Shown here: positions 52,595 to 61,594 of the stretch, piece after piece
Layout: each line of letters begins with the position of its first letter
Position numbering within the stretch: position 1 is the first letter of the stretch
NCBI RefSeq assembly: GCF_014174405.1
Contig: NZ_JACEGA010000001.1
Span: 3,636,501 to 3,700,500 of the forward strand
DNA from: Variimorphobacter saccharofermentans
GTDB taxonomy: Bacteria; Bacillota; Clostridia; Lachnospirales; Lachnospiraceae
Reading direction: 5' to 3'
Length of the DNA: 64,000 nucleotides
Made by a program: the position numbers and the translations under genes
The notes under the pieces: generated by a model
The model's database searches: none
What the model was told of the DNA's origin: nothing
Seen by the model: only the letters and a program-made list of their open reading frames with translations

Positions 52595-54166
52595 TTACAT
52601 CAATACGTTCTTATACATTAGATAGTCGAAATCCACGTAATTACTGCTTTGCTTTCCATTGCTGGAGCAATATAATCCCAGTGTGTTGCCAACAAAACCC
52701 CCTGCCACGTCAGTACTTAGCATTCTGGCATCCACATTTGTTATTAACGTATGATAGTTATTACCATCCACGGAGTACTCAAACGACAAATCCTGCATAT
52801 CCGCTACAGCTCGTAATACCATCTCGGAACTGTCCATATTAGTATCCTTAAGATTTACTTCTTTCAGTATTTCTTCCTTACCTTCCCTACATTTCACAAG
52901 CCGTAACACATCACCGTCTACTGCTTTTTTTCTAACAAAGCGGTAATGATACTGATTGCTCTGCAATAATACCAAACCAGCCTCTTCATTCTCCGCTGCT
53001 GGGGTAAACTCCATCTTCGTCTCCAGAATAAAGCTCATACCCGTCTGTCTGATACCCACATAACTGGGGCTTACCGTATCCGAAATCCGTTCCGGTGACA
53101 TTTTCATGCGCAGATAACCCTTACGTTCTGAGAGACTGTAATTCTCCATAATCGGATTTCTTAAATAAAGGAAACGAAATGGCAGCTTGTCCTCATCAAA
53201 ATCCTCCCTTTCTGGAACACTTTCAGTGGGAGCCGGAGTAAGATTAGGCACTTCAACGGTATCCTCCAATAGTCCAACTCCTAAATTAATTAACGGCCAG
53301 CCATCTTCCCAGGTGACCGGTACAAGGAAGGTCTCTCTACCCATATTGCGGTAATACCCCCCATATGGACGGGATGCCAGTACCACCATATACCATTCCC
53401 CATTCTGGGTCTCAACCAAATCACCATGTCCAACATTAACGATCGGATAATTCTTTCCAAGATGACGGTGTGTCAAAATCGGATTGCAGCGAAATCCTTC
53501 GAAGGGTTTTTTAAGGTCTGTTCCACTGGCAACGGTCACGGCATGTTCATGAGCGGTTCCTGCTTCTGCAATTAATAGATAGTACCGCCCATCCTTTTTA
53601 TATAGATGCGGGCCCTCCGGCCATACCACATTCCTCAATGCGCCATGCCATAGTGCATAGGATTCTCCCACAAGCTTCATTGTATTCAAATCCAGTTCCT
53701 GAAGAAAAACCTCATTGTCGCCATAATATCTCGCACCTTCTCTCCGAGGCTTGGTTCCTGTATAATAGCACTTCCCGTCGTCATCGAAGAATAGGGAAGG
53801 ATCTATTCCGTCTGCTTCTAAAAAATACGGATTGGACCATGGCCCTGCCGGATCAGTAGCGGTTACGATAAAATTCCCACCGTAGCTAACATTGGTTGTT
53901 ATCATATAGAATACTCCCTCATGATAACGGATGGTCGGAGCAAAAATTCCTTGGGAATGATCTACTCCCAATAATTTCACCTGCTCCTCTCTGTCCAGAA
54001 TGTTACCAATCTGCTTCCAGTGTACCAGGTCACGACTGTGAAAGATCGGAACTCCGGGGAAATATGCAAATGTAGATGTTACAAGGAAATAATCCTCTCC
54101 TACCCTGCAAATAGAAGGATCCGGATAAAAACCCGGTAAAATTGGATTCGATACTCTTTCTCTCAA
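52595..54166 (-). CDS. GH43 beta-xylosidase / arabinofuranosidase (two-domain)
   Basis: 523 residues from a TTG at 54164-54166, which has GGAGG six bases upstream; the in-frame ATG at 54214 has no site. The five-bladed propeller carries the GH43 triad: NPILPGFYPDPSICRVGEDYFLVTSTF (base Asp), EADGIDPSLFFDDDG (pKa Asp) and VWPEGPHLYKKDGRYYL (acid Glu). A C-terminal concanavalin-like sandwich (from about 330) fits GH43_11/12 XynB-type enzymes. No signal peptide, so it acts on imported oligosaccharides. It is convergent with the AraC gene. Confidence 0.9.
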   Translation of the reverse strand: MRERVSNPILPGFYPDPSICRVGEDYFLVTSTFAYFPGVPIFHSRDLVHWKQIGNILDREEQVKLLGVDHSQGIFAPTIRYHEGVFYMITTNVSYGGNFIVTATDPAGPWSNPYFLEADGIDPSLFFDDDGKCYYTGTKPRREGARYYGDNEVFLQELDLNTMKLVGESYALWHGALRNVVWPEGPHLYKKDGRYYLLIAEAGTAHEHAVTVASGTDLKKPFEGFRCNPILTHRHLGKNYPIVNVGHGDLVETQNGEWYMVVLASRPYGGYYRNMGRETFLVPVTWEDGWPLINLGVGLLEDTVEVPNLTPAPTESVPEREDFDEDKLPFRFLYLRNPIMENYSLSERKGYLRMKMSPERISDTVSPSYVGIRQTGMSFILETKMEFTPAAENEEAGLVLLQSNQYHYRFVRKKAVDGDVLRLVKCREGKEEILKEVNLKDTNMDSSEMVLRAVADMQDLSFEYSVDGNNYHTLITNVDARMLSTDVAGGFVGNTLGLYCSSNGKQSSNYVDFDYLMYKNVLM

Positions 54167-54343
54167 GTTATACCTCCACTCCTGCTGTCTTACCAGCACA
54201 AATATTTCTATCATTTTATCATAGCTTATCCACGTTCTCCATTAATTACCCTATGATTGTGATGTATTATATTATACAAATAGCAGGAGTATCGTTCGAT
54301 AAGTCCAAAGACCTCACTATCACGATATCCTGCTACCTGATGA

Positions 54344-55237
54344 TTACTCGGATACAGCCTCAGCAAACTCCTCCGTATTCGCTAGTTCAAATAGTCTGTT
54401 TTCTATATATTTTGCTGCTTTCTTTACCATATCCTGTTGTGATTTTTGCTTAACATTAGTAGTATGGGTACGACTGTTCAAAAAGTGAATATCCATAACG
54501 CCACTTACACCATTATTCTTTACCGCATCAAGATTTGTACCCCTGCCGTATCCGGCACTTCGTCCACTGACATATTTTCCTGCCGGAGCTGAGTCGACGC
54601 CTGCGTGGGGCATCGAAGTCATTGATGCTGCCAGAAGATAATTCCCTATTTCAACGGTAACGGCTCTCCGTTCCCATCCAAAACCGCCCCAGATTTCTTT
54701 AATAATCTTACTATCTGCTTTGGTCAATGGTTCCACATCAGCATGATTGGTTCCATAGGTACGACGTACCTTAAAGGACTTTCCAGTATCTACGTCCGTT
54801 ACTACGGCATCCTCTCCACGGTCCCAGATATATTTCACCTTTTTAAACCAATCCAGTGCACCCGTTATCATCTCTTCCATCTTCTTCATATCCGGTTGCT
54901 CCATTCCAACCGTATACAACAAAGCATTTTCTGTTTCCTCCTGGGTATTGATCGATAACAAAGCTTTCTGTGTTATCTTACCCACGATCCCGTCCGCGGA
55001 TAATCCGTTGTCTTTTTGGAAGCGCTTAACTGCCGCTACTGTGACACTACCATAATATCCTGTCGTCTTAGGGTATGTAAAATATCCCAAATCCATTAAT
55101 GTGGATTGAACTACCTTTACCTCATTTCCTCTAGAGCCTTTCTTCAAAAGCGTAGCAGCAGAAGCATTCACCGGAGTAAACGCCATAACAGCCGCTATAC
55201 ATACTGCTGCAGTTTTCACTAAGTTCTTATGTCTCAT
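54344..55237 (-). CDS. Secreted peptidoglycan-binding-domain protein
   Basis: 297 residues from the ATG at 55237 (AGGAG upstream). Residues 1-27 are a signal peptide (KNLVKTAAVCIAAVMAFTPVNASA). Residues 30-90 are a PG_binding_1 domain (LLKKGSRGNEVKVVQSTLMDLGYFTYP, VKRFQKDNGLSADGIVG). The C-terminal part (KVRRTYGTNHADVEPLTKADSKIIKEIWGGFGWERRAVTVEIG, ASMTSMPHAGVDSAPAG) resembles proteins with a conserved GTNHAD motif of unknown activity, possibly a degenerate peptidase or amidase. It is monocistronic. Confidence 0.75.
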   Translation of the reverse strand: MRHKNLVKTAAVCIAAVMAFTPVNASAATLLKKGSRGNEVKVVQSTLMDLGYFTYPKTTGYYGSVTVAAVKRFQKDNGLSADGIVGKITQKALLSINTQEETENALLYTVGMEQPDMKKMEEMITGALDWFKKVKYIWDRGEDAVVTDVDTGKSFKVRRTYGTNHADVEPLTKADSKIIKEIWGGFGWERRAVTVEIGNYLLAASMTSMPHAGVDSAPAGKYVSGRSAGYGRGTNLDAVKNNGVSGVMDIHFLNSRTHTTNVKQKSQQDMVKKAAKYIENRLFELANTEEFAEAVSE

Positions 55238-55488
55238 ATGTCTGTCTCCTATCTTTTCTTCCTTCTGTAGCTTTTTCATACTACATATTCTATTACACAT
55301 TTGTTAAATAGTCAACCATATATGTAATATTTCCGTAATATTTTATTTATATTTATGTAACATTTGGTAATGATGACATATTATTCTTCCCTTGTAGGAA
55401 AATGGCTATTCTTCTATTGTTTTTACCGGCTCTTTCTCAAATTCATTCAATTGCATTTATTATAGCAGCAATGGAAAACAGTAATAAT

Positions 55489-55532
55489 TATCAATATAAT
55501 TCATTGATATAATCCTACTTCAATGATATAAT
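55489..55532. promoter_or_regulatory. Dyad and direct repeat upstream of ccdA-tlpA
   Basis: TATCAAT (55489-55495) and ATTGATA (55503-55509) form a dyad; TTCATTGATATAAT (55500-55513) is repeated as TTCAATGATATAAT (55519-55532) 19 bases on. The repeats lie about 90 bases before the start codon and could be operator sites or overlapping -10 elements. The rest of 55238-55617 shows nothing distinct. Confidence 0.4.
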
Positions 55533-55617
55533 AATCACCACTAAACCATATTTTATAATAAAGAGAAAACGCAGTATTATTTCCCAATAACAGAGTTTTT
55601 ATAGAAGGGAGTTATTT

Positions 55618-56997
55618 ATGACATCCGATTTAATATCTACCAGTAACCTCAGCTTTCTGCTCGTGTTTTTAGAGGGGCTCCTCTCCTTTTTTTCACCCTG
55701 TGTCATTCCACTGATCCCAGTTTACATGAGCTATTTGGCTGGTAATGCGAAGCGGACCGATTCGGAAGGTAATATCACATATGAGCGTACCAAGGTATTT
55801 TTCCATACACTGTTCTTTGTTGCTGGGATTTCCACCGCCTTCTTTACTTTAGGTTTGTCCTTTACGGCATTGGGCAACTTCTTCCAGAATAATCGAACGT
55901 TATTTACACGCATTGGCGGTATCATAATCATATTGCTTGGTCTGGTCCAAATTGGTCTATTGGATTTTGATTTTCTGAAGAAAGAGAAAAAAATTCATTT
56001 GAAGCTTTCCGAGAAGAGGATGAATCCATTGGTTGCATTTCTTATGGGGTTTACCTTTAGCTTTGCATGGACTCCTTGTGTAGGCCCTGCCTTGTCCTCT
56101 GTTCTCATTATGGCGTCCGGAAGTAGCAGCTCCTTTGTGGGGAATCTACTTGTCCTGGTGTACACATTGGGCTTTATCATTCCATTTTTGCTTCTTGGAC
56201 TGTTCACAACCCAGGCATTGAACTTTCTGAAAAAGCATCGTACATTCTTAAAATATACAGTTAAAGCCGGAGGCTTACTTCTCATCCTCATTGGAATTAT
56301 GACATTTACCGGTTGGATGAACTCTGTGTCCAGCTATTTAAACAGGTTTACACCTCAACTATCGCAGGACAGCAAGGATTCTATTATAGAAAAGGATGAC
56401 GTAATTGTAGGTCCTCCAGAAGAGACCCCTTCTGAAGAAAAATCAAACGTGGAAGCTGACGGCAAAATTCCATCCGATACCGATAGCAATACTGCTACTG
56501 TCAGCCCTGAGCAGAAGGAGGAAAACACAAATGCCAAGCAAATCATTCCTGCTTTTGACTTTACTTTAACGGATCAATACGGCGAAGAGCATACTCTTTC
56601 CGACTACCAAGGAAAAGTCGTATTCCTGAATTTCTGGGCGACATGGTGCCCTCCCTGTAAGAAGGAAATGCCTGATATCGAAGAGCTCTATAAGGAATAT
56701 GGCTATAATCAGGAGGATATTATTATTTTAGGTGTGGCAAATCCTGCCAGCGATGAGTATCCGAATAACGGAGATGTCAAAAAAGAAGAAATCATATCCT
56801 TCTTAGAGGATAATGGTTATACCTTCCCCGTTGTCTTTGACGAAACTGGAGATGTGCTGCGTGATTATTATATATCCGCATTCCCCACCACGTTTATGAT
56901 AGATAAGAACGGAAATATCTATGGATATGTACCGGGTATGATGACAAAGGATATGATGAATAACGTAATCCAACAGACAATAGAGGCAGCTGAGTAA
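55618..56997 (+). CDS. CcdA-TlpA fusion: transmembrane thiol transporter with exported thioredoxin domain
   Basis: 459 residues. Residues 10-240 form the six-helix CcdA/DsbD-type domain with its conserved cysteines in FFSPCVIPLIPVYMSYLAG and FAWTPCVGPALSSVL. A Ser/Glu/Asp-rich linker (about 250-305) leads to a TlpA/ResA-like thioredoxin domain with WCPPC (Cys344, Cys347) and FPTTFMIDKNG. The protein would pass electrons from cytoplasmic thioredoxin across the membrane to its own outer domain and then to secreted thiol proteins. Separate genes encode these parts in most species. A GGGAG site precedes the ATG. Confidence 0.9.
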   Translation: MTSDLISTSNLSFLLVFLEGLLSFFSPCVIPLIPVYMSYLAGNAKRTDSEGNITYERTKVFFHTLFFVAGISTAFFTLGLSFTALGNFFQNNRTLFTRIGGIIIILLGLVQIGLLDFDFLKKEKKIHLKLSEKRMNPLVAFLMGFTFSFAWTPCVGPALSSVLIMASGSSSSFVGNLLVLVYTLGFIIPFLLLGLFTTQALNFLKKHRTFLKYTVKAGGLLLILIGIMTFTGWMNSVSSYLNRFTPQLSQDSKDSIIEKDDVIVGPPEETPSEEKSNVEADGKIPSDTDSNTATVSPEQKEENTNAKQIIPAFDFTLTDQYGEEHTLSDYQGKVVFLNFWATWCPPCKKEMPDIEELYKEYGYNQEDIIILGVANPASDEYPNNGDVKKEEIISFLEDNGYTFPVVFDETGDVLRDYYISAFPTTFMIDKNGNIYGYVPGMMTKDMMNNVIQQTIEAAE

Positions 56998-57148
56998 GGA
57001 TGCAACCGTCATTTACACGATTGTTAAACTTCATTGACAAAATGCCGCTTGTAATTAGTAGCTACTTTCCATGCTGATCTATTTTGTTGTATGTGGTATA
57101 CCGGAATGAATTAAGGTATTTGAGGAACATATTATGCTATAAAAAGCT

Positions 57149-57177
57149 TTGACATCGTTGCATCTATATGCTACAAT
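57149..57177 (+). promoter_or_regulatory. Near-consensus promoter of the mutS2-like leader
   Basis: TTGACA (57149-57154), exactly 17 bases, TACAAT (57172-57177). Transcription should start near 57184, giving a leader of about 440 bases before the MutS2-like gene. Confidence 0.8.
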
Positions 57178-57255
57178 GCCATTGTAAAAAATATATATAA
57201 TGATAAAAGGACGCTTTGCGATCTATTTATTGTAATGAATGAAAGGACGGTTTTG

Positions 57256-57294
57256 ATGTCGGTATTATCTGTAAATGAGGTTTGTGCTAACTAG
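57256..57294 (+). CDS. Short leader ORF (12 codons) or ABC-F gene relic
   Basis: AAAGGACGG precedes ATG 57256; the frame reads MSVLSVNEVCAN and stops at TAG 57292. The stop lies in a small hairpin GTGCT-AACT-AGCAC (57284-57297). MSVLSVNEV resembles the first residues of ABC-F ATPases, so this may be a remnant of such a gene, or a leader peptide controlling the downstream gene. Confidence 0.4.
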   Translation: MSVLSVNEVCAN

Positions 57295-57499
57295 CACTTA
57301 ATTGAATTAGCTGGGTACACGTTAAGGTTACCTTTTTCTTTTTGTGCCCATCTTTCTACCTTTACAGCAAATACTCAAAACTGTCTTGATATATTGGATG
57401 AGATTGTGGACTTATGGCATTCTAAAACCAAGGCATGATAGGGTAAACCTGTTATGCTTTTTTCGTTACATATGCTCTACGATCTTTGTATACAGACAT

Positions 57500-57555
57500 G
57501 ACCCACAGGGAGTATCCTGCCATTGTAATGGTAGAATTCTCTGTGGGTCTTTCTT
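57500..57555 (+). terminator. Terminator in the mutS2-like leader
   Basis: GACCCACAG (57500-57508) pairs with CTGTGGGTC (57541-57549), with an inner CCATT/AATGG stem, followed by TTTCTT. It lies 65 bases before the MutS2-like ATG and after the promoter and short ORF, so it may be conditional. Confidence 0.75.
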
Positions 57556-57620
57556 ATATTGACAGGCAGCCGGACATATAGCATCATACTAGAGCTGCCT
57601 AGGACAGATGGAGGTTTATC

Positions 57621-59579
57621 ATGTTAGAAAAATCGATTATAACATTAGAATTTAATAAAATATTAGAAATGCTATGTAATAATGCAGTTTCTGAGAATGC
57701 GAAAGCAAAACTGAAGGAGCTGAGGCCCTACCTGAGTGAATGGGAAGTAAATGCAAAGATGATGGAAACCACTGAAGCACGTAAAATCTTAGATCATATA
57801 GGAACTCCTCCCCTACCGACTATGAAGGATATCGAAATGCTACTAGAATTAGCTGAAAAAGGAAGTATGCTGGTTCCGGAACAGCTCACACAGTTCGAAT
57901 TATTCATCAACTCCTGTAAACGTATGAAGGGCTTTATGAAAAGAGCGGAATCCCTTAATGTTGGCATAGCTGGATATGGTGGTTCCATCCAGGAGCTTAA
58001 TGAGCTATCCAATGAAATTGATGCAACCATCCGCAACAATCAGATACTGGATACCGCATCCAAAGAATTGAAGGATATTCGTCGTAAAATAGACCAAATA
58101 AGTACCGATATTAAGACGAAGCTGGAAAATCAGCTACGAAGCAAGAAAGAATGGTTTGCAGATAGTTATGTTGCTTCCCGTAACGGGCATTACGTACTTC
58201 CCGTAAAACGAGAGTACAAAAATATGGTTAGTGGCTCTGTGTTAGACATATCCTCCAGTGGCTCGACCTATTTTATTGAGCCCACCGCTGTGTCAAAGCT
58301 GAGAGACGAATTATCTCTTATGGAGATTGAAGAAGATAACGAAGAACGTCGTATCTTATATACCCTTTCTTCGATGATTGGCGAGCATTCTGCTGCTATA
58401 CGCATGAATATAGAAATTATGGAGTCTTTGGATTTTATATTCGCAAAGGGTAAACTGAGCCTCGATATGAAAGCGATTCCGGCTTCTATTAATACTTCAC
58501 GATATATTAATATCGTGAATGGAAGACATCCCTTCCTGGATCCATCCGAGGTAGTACCACTTAACTTTACTATTGGCGGTAACATTACTGGCGTCGTAAT
58601 TACCGGTCCGAACACCGGCGGCAAAACGGTTGCCTTAAAGACAGTGGGACTATTACAGCTCATGGTGCAAAGCGGATTGCATGTCCCATGTGAGGGTGCT
58701 GAACTATGTATGAACAACGCAGTTCTTTGTGATATCGGAGACGGTCAGAGTATCTCTGAGAATCTATCCACCTTCTCCTCCCATATCACGAATATTATCC
58801 ACATTTTATCCTGTATAGACCGGGATAGTCTGGTTCTACTGGATGAGCTGGGTTCCGGTACTGATCCTGCAGAGGGTATGGGAATTGCTATTGCCATTTT
58901 AGAGGAATTAATAAGTAAGGGCTGCAACTTTATTGCAACTACCCATTATCCGGAGGTAAAGGAATACGCTGCGAAAACAGAGGGACTTCAAAATGCAAGG
59001 ATGGCCTTTGACAGGGAAAGCTTAAAACCCCTCTACCGTCTGGAAATCGGAGAAGCTGGAGAAAGCTGTGCTTTGTATATAGCAAAGCGCCTTGGACTTC
59101 CGAAGCGAATGCTGGAAAGGGCATACCAGGAAGCATATTGTAAAGAAGCTCATATATCACATCAAAGAATGGACAAAAGCTTTTTAGAAGGTGCCTCGGA
59201 AACAGAGTTGGAGAAAAAGCCGGATGTAACTCCAGGAAGAATCATAAAACAAAGTCAGCCAAAGCCGGTAAATTCCAGGAGTCAACGATTTAACATTGGG
59301 GACAGCGTCTTGGTGTATCCACAGAAAAAAATAGGTATTGTATTTAGCTTAGCAAATGAAAAAGGGGAAGTGGGCGTTCAAATACAAAAGCGAAAAGTAT
59401 TTATCAACCACAAACGCCTTCAGCTAAAAGTCCCTGCTACTGAAATGTATCCTGAGAATTATGACTTTTCCATCGTATTCGATAGTGTTGCTAATCGAAA
59501 AGCAAGACGTAAAATGGAGAAAGGCCATCAGGAGAAGCTCTCCATAGTTTATGACAACGAAAAGGAAATCATGCAATAA
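57621..59579 (+). CDS. MutS2-like ATPase lacking an Smr domain
   Basis: 652 residues. N-terminal MutS2 core and clamp (LRPYLSEWEVNAKMMETTEARKIL, RNGHYVLPVKREYKNMVSGSVLDISSSGSTYFIEP), Walker A GPNTGGKT at residues 329-336, Walker B DSLVLLDELGSGTDPAEG and ATTHYPEVKEYA. The C-terminus has a short KOW-like segment (IGDSVLVYPQKKIGIVF) but ends without the Smr nuclease domain of full MutS2 (about 780 residues). B. subtilis MutS2 splits collided ribosomes; this shorter relative may act similarly or on DNA. GGAGG precedes the ATG. Its long leader suggests inducible expression. Confidence 0.85.
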   Translation: MLEKSIITLEFNKILEMLCNNAVSENAKAKLKELRPYLSEWEVNAKMMETTEARKILDHIGTPPLPTMKDIEMLLELAEKGSMLVPEQLTQFELFINSCKRMKGFMKRAESLNVGIAGYGGSIQELNELSNEIDATIRNNQILDTASKELKDIRRKIDQISTDIKTKLENQLRSKKEWFADSYVASRNGHYVLPVKREYKNMVSGSVLDISSSGSTYFIEPTAVSKLRDELSLMEIEEDNEERRILYTLSSMIGEHSAAIRMNIEIMESLDFIFAKGKLSLDMKAIPASINTSRYINIVNGRHPFLDPSEVVPLNFTIGGNITGVVITGPNTGGKTVALKTVGLLQLMVQSGLHVPCEGAELCMNNAVLCDIGDGQSISENLSTFSSHITNIIHILSCIDRDSLVLLDELGSGTDPAEGMGIAIAILEELISKGCNFIATTHYPEVKEYAAKTEGLQNARMAFDRESLKPLYRLEIGEAGESCALYIAKRLGLPKRMLERAYQEAYCKEAHISHQRMDKSFLEGASETELEKKPDVTPGRIIKQSQPKPVNSRSQRFNIGDSVLVYPQKKIGIVFSLANEKGEVGVQIQKRKVFINHKRLQLKVPATEMYPENYDFSIVFDSVANRKARRKMEKGHQEKLSIVYDNEKEIMQ

Positions 59580-59595
59580 CAATATAATTGCAATC

Positions 59596-59644
59596 AGAAT
59601 GCATCGAACAATACACCCTATAAGTTTATCGTTCGATGCATTCT
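59596..59644. terminator. Terminator between mutS2-like and thioesterase genes
   Basis: AGAATGCATCGAAC (59596-59609) is the exact complement of GTTCGATGCATTCT (59631-59644); the genes converge here. Confidence 0.75.
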
Positions 59645-59691
59645 AGTTTCGATTTATAATATTGAATAACCTCTCCATTATACTGGTAGGA

Positions 59692-60126
59692 TTATTGTTC
59701 CTCTTCATTCTCTACATATTGAAGTAATGTTTCATACATTTCCTTATATTGGCGCTTTAGACTCACTGGCTTGAAATCAGTTGATACAAAGCAATGCCTC
59801 GATTCTCCGATTGCCTTTATTTGCCCTGTATCCGCACACAGTATCTTATATTCGATGGTCATTTTAATGCCATTAAAGAATTTTAATTTAACCTCTATCA
59901 AAACAGCTTCCTTAAAGTGAACGGAATTCTTATACTCACAGCTCACTCCAAGAACCGGAGAATATACTCCTGCTGCCTCTATTTTGTCATAGCCCAGTCC
60001 GATTTGATCCAGAAAATCAACTCTTGCTTCTTCAAACCAGCGAATATAGTTAGAATGGTGAACCACCGCCATTTGATCCGTTTCATAATAGTTAGCAACT
60101 CGATAATAAGGTTTCATCTTTTCCAT
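59692..60126 (-). CDS. Acyl-CoA thioesterase, YbgC/4HBT hot-dog family
   Basis: 144 residues, usual length. The catalytic region is YYETDQMAVVHHSNYIRWFEEARVDFLDQIG (Asp17 and following His), with YKNSVHFKEAVLIEVKLKFFNG and SRHCFVSTDFKPVSLKR as the central strands of the hot-dog fold. It hydrolyses acyl-CoA thioesters in the cytoplasm; chain specificity is unknown. The start has GGAGGAG upstream. Confidence 0.9.
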   Translation of the reverse strand: MEKMKPYYRVANYYETDQMAVVHHSNYIRWFEEARVDFLDQIGLGYDKIEAAGVYSPVLGVSCEYKNSVHFKEAVLIEVKLKFFNGIKMTIEYKILCADTGQIKAIGESRHCFVSTDFKPVSLKRQYKEMYETLLQYVENEEEQ

Positions 60127-60271
60127 ACCCGGTTCTCCTCCTATAAAACATCCATACTCCCAAAACCCTAAGTAGGGTCTAAGAAAATTAATCTAAGAAT
60201 GATACTACACTTTTTAGAAAAGATTTGCAAATATAATTCCTAACTGTTCCACCTTACTGCTTATCCAAATC

Positions 60272-60511
60272 AAGAAGCACAGATGTTGTTGCATACTAAA
60301 CAAGAGTACTAACTTACCATAATGCACTGTCAGAAAAACTATGTTGTTGAATTCTGTATGGATAGCAGACTGACCCTCCTATAGTTTGTTTATATAATAC
60401 TAACTATAGGGGGGCGGTCTATAATACATACAGAACTTACAACTTGTACTTCTGTCTGTGTGTAAGGTAAGTTAGTACTCCTGCTTGGTATGCAACAGCA
60501 CCTGTATTTCC
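60272..60511. repeat. 240-bp near-palindrome (MITE-like or structured RNA)
   Basis: The outer 46 bases on each side match as inverted repeats at 38 positions, and all eight differences are transitions. Similarity continues inward (TTCTGTATG/CATACAGAA, CCTCCTATAGTT/AACTATAGGGGGG) to a loop of about 14 bases near 60395. No ORF is present. It fills the gap between thioesterase and lipoprotein genes. Confidence 0.7.
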
Positions 60512-60533
60512 GTTAAATCTAATGATAAGCTTA

Positions 60534-61109
60534 TTATTCCGTCTTAACTTCAACTGTTAATTGCAGACTCTTTGAACTTGGAACATAGTATAACGTTACT
60601 ACTACCCCTTCTTCTGAGCTACCTGAGTACATGTTTAAATCATCCGCGGTACTCTCAAATTTATCCTTAGAGTAGCCCTTATCCTTTACTTTTTCTAAGT
60701 AATTTGCATATTTTTCATTATCAATATTATCAACAGTAATCATACAGTATTTATCCGAATTTAATAAATAACTGATTTCTGCATCCTTTATTTTCGGCAA
60801 ATAAGACGCTGCCATATCCTCAGGCCATTCTGACACATCTGTGTAGATTACCGTTTTACCTTCTTCTCCTTCAAAGGTTATACCATTTTCACTATCGAAG
60901 GTCATTTCACCTTCCTCTGTTTTATAAGTAACTTCATCTCCATCAATATCAAGATCCACTTCATCGCCTACGGCCTTTTCAAATACACCTTCTACGATTT
61001 TCTCGCCTATTTTCTCTTTAATATTACATCCGGAGAATAGCAATACTCCTAATAATACCACTAATACGATACATATCTTCTTACTTAGCAGCTTTTTGCT
61101 TATATACAT
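60534..61109 (-). CDS. Lipoprotein of unknown function
   Basis: 191 residues. The signal KKICIVLVVLLGVLLFSGCN places the lipid anchor at Cys28. The mature part is acidic (VDLDIDGDEVTYKTEEGEMTFDSENGITFEGEEGK) and followed by a second domain without recognised motif. It is a surface lipoprotein; function unknown. The membrane protein gene at 61159 lies 49 bases upstream on the same strand, so the two probably form an operon. Confidence 0.8.
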   Translation of the reverse strand: MYISKKLLSKKICIVLVVLLGVLLFSGCNIKEKIGEKIVEGVFEKAVGDEVDLDIDGDEVTYKTEEGEMTFDSENGITFEGEEGKTVIYTDVSEWPEDMAASYLPKIKDAEISYLLNSDKYCMITVDNIDNEKYANYLEKVKDKGYSKDKFESTADDLNMYSGSSEEGVVVTLYYVPSSKSLQLTVEVKTE

Positions 61110-61158
61110 GTTAACATCCTTTCTACCGTTCCTATTGAATACGATACTGTAACTCTCC

Positions 61159-61515
61159 CTATTTCAACAAACGGAATTTTCCAACCAGCGGTAATTCCTT
61201 GGCTTTTCCGCCCAAACCATTTAATATTCCGATAATCGCAAATACCGTAATTCCTATTGCATATAGTGGTAGTAAGAGCCATCCTATAATCGGGATAATA
61301 CTCAGAACGATTGTACCACCCACACCCAAGATAAATAAGATTAAAGATTGATTTGCATGATATCTGCCGAACTTTGAATCGGGACATGCCAGTAACGGAA
61401 GGAAAAAGATTAGATATGAGATACCAGCAATCGTTTTATTCTTCTCAATATCTGCCGGATCAAAAACTTCCTCTGCGCTACCTCCTACGTTATTATTTGT
61501 TTGGAAATCTGACAT
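61159..61515 (-). CDS. Small membrane protein, DUF4870-like
   Basis: 118 residues. A polar N-terminus (about 25) is followed by three hydrophobic segments (IAGISYLIFFLPLLAC, SLILFILGVGGTIVLSIIPIIGWLLLPLYAIGITVFAIIGIL) with the HANQSLILF motif between the first two, as in DUF4870/TIC20-like small membrane proteins of unknown role. GGAGG precedes the ATG. First gene of a pair with the lipoprotein. Confidence 0.75.
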   Translation of the reverse strand: MSDFQTNNNVGGSAEEVFDPADIEKNKTIAGISYLIFFLPLLACPDSKFGRYHANQSLILFILGVGGTIVLSIIPIIGWLLLPLYAIGITVFAIIGILNGLGGKAKELPLVGKFRLLK

Positions 61516-61594
61516 ATTATTATCCTCCTTTTTAATTCTTAGTGTCCTTGCACCTACCCTTATTCTATTAGAATTTTAACTTAATGCTATTACT

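Noticed and set aside
58268..58717. 149-codon frame on the minus strand within the mutS2-like gene
   Set aside because: Antisense shadow of the ATPase domain with no recognisable protein motif.
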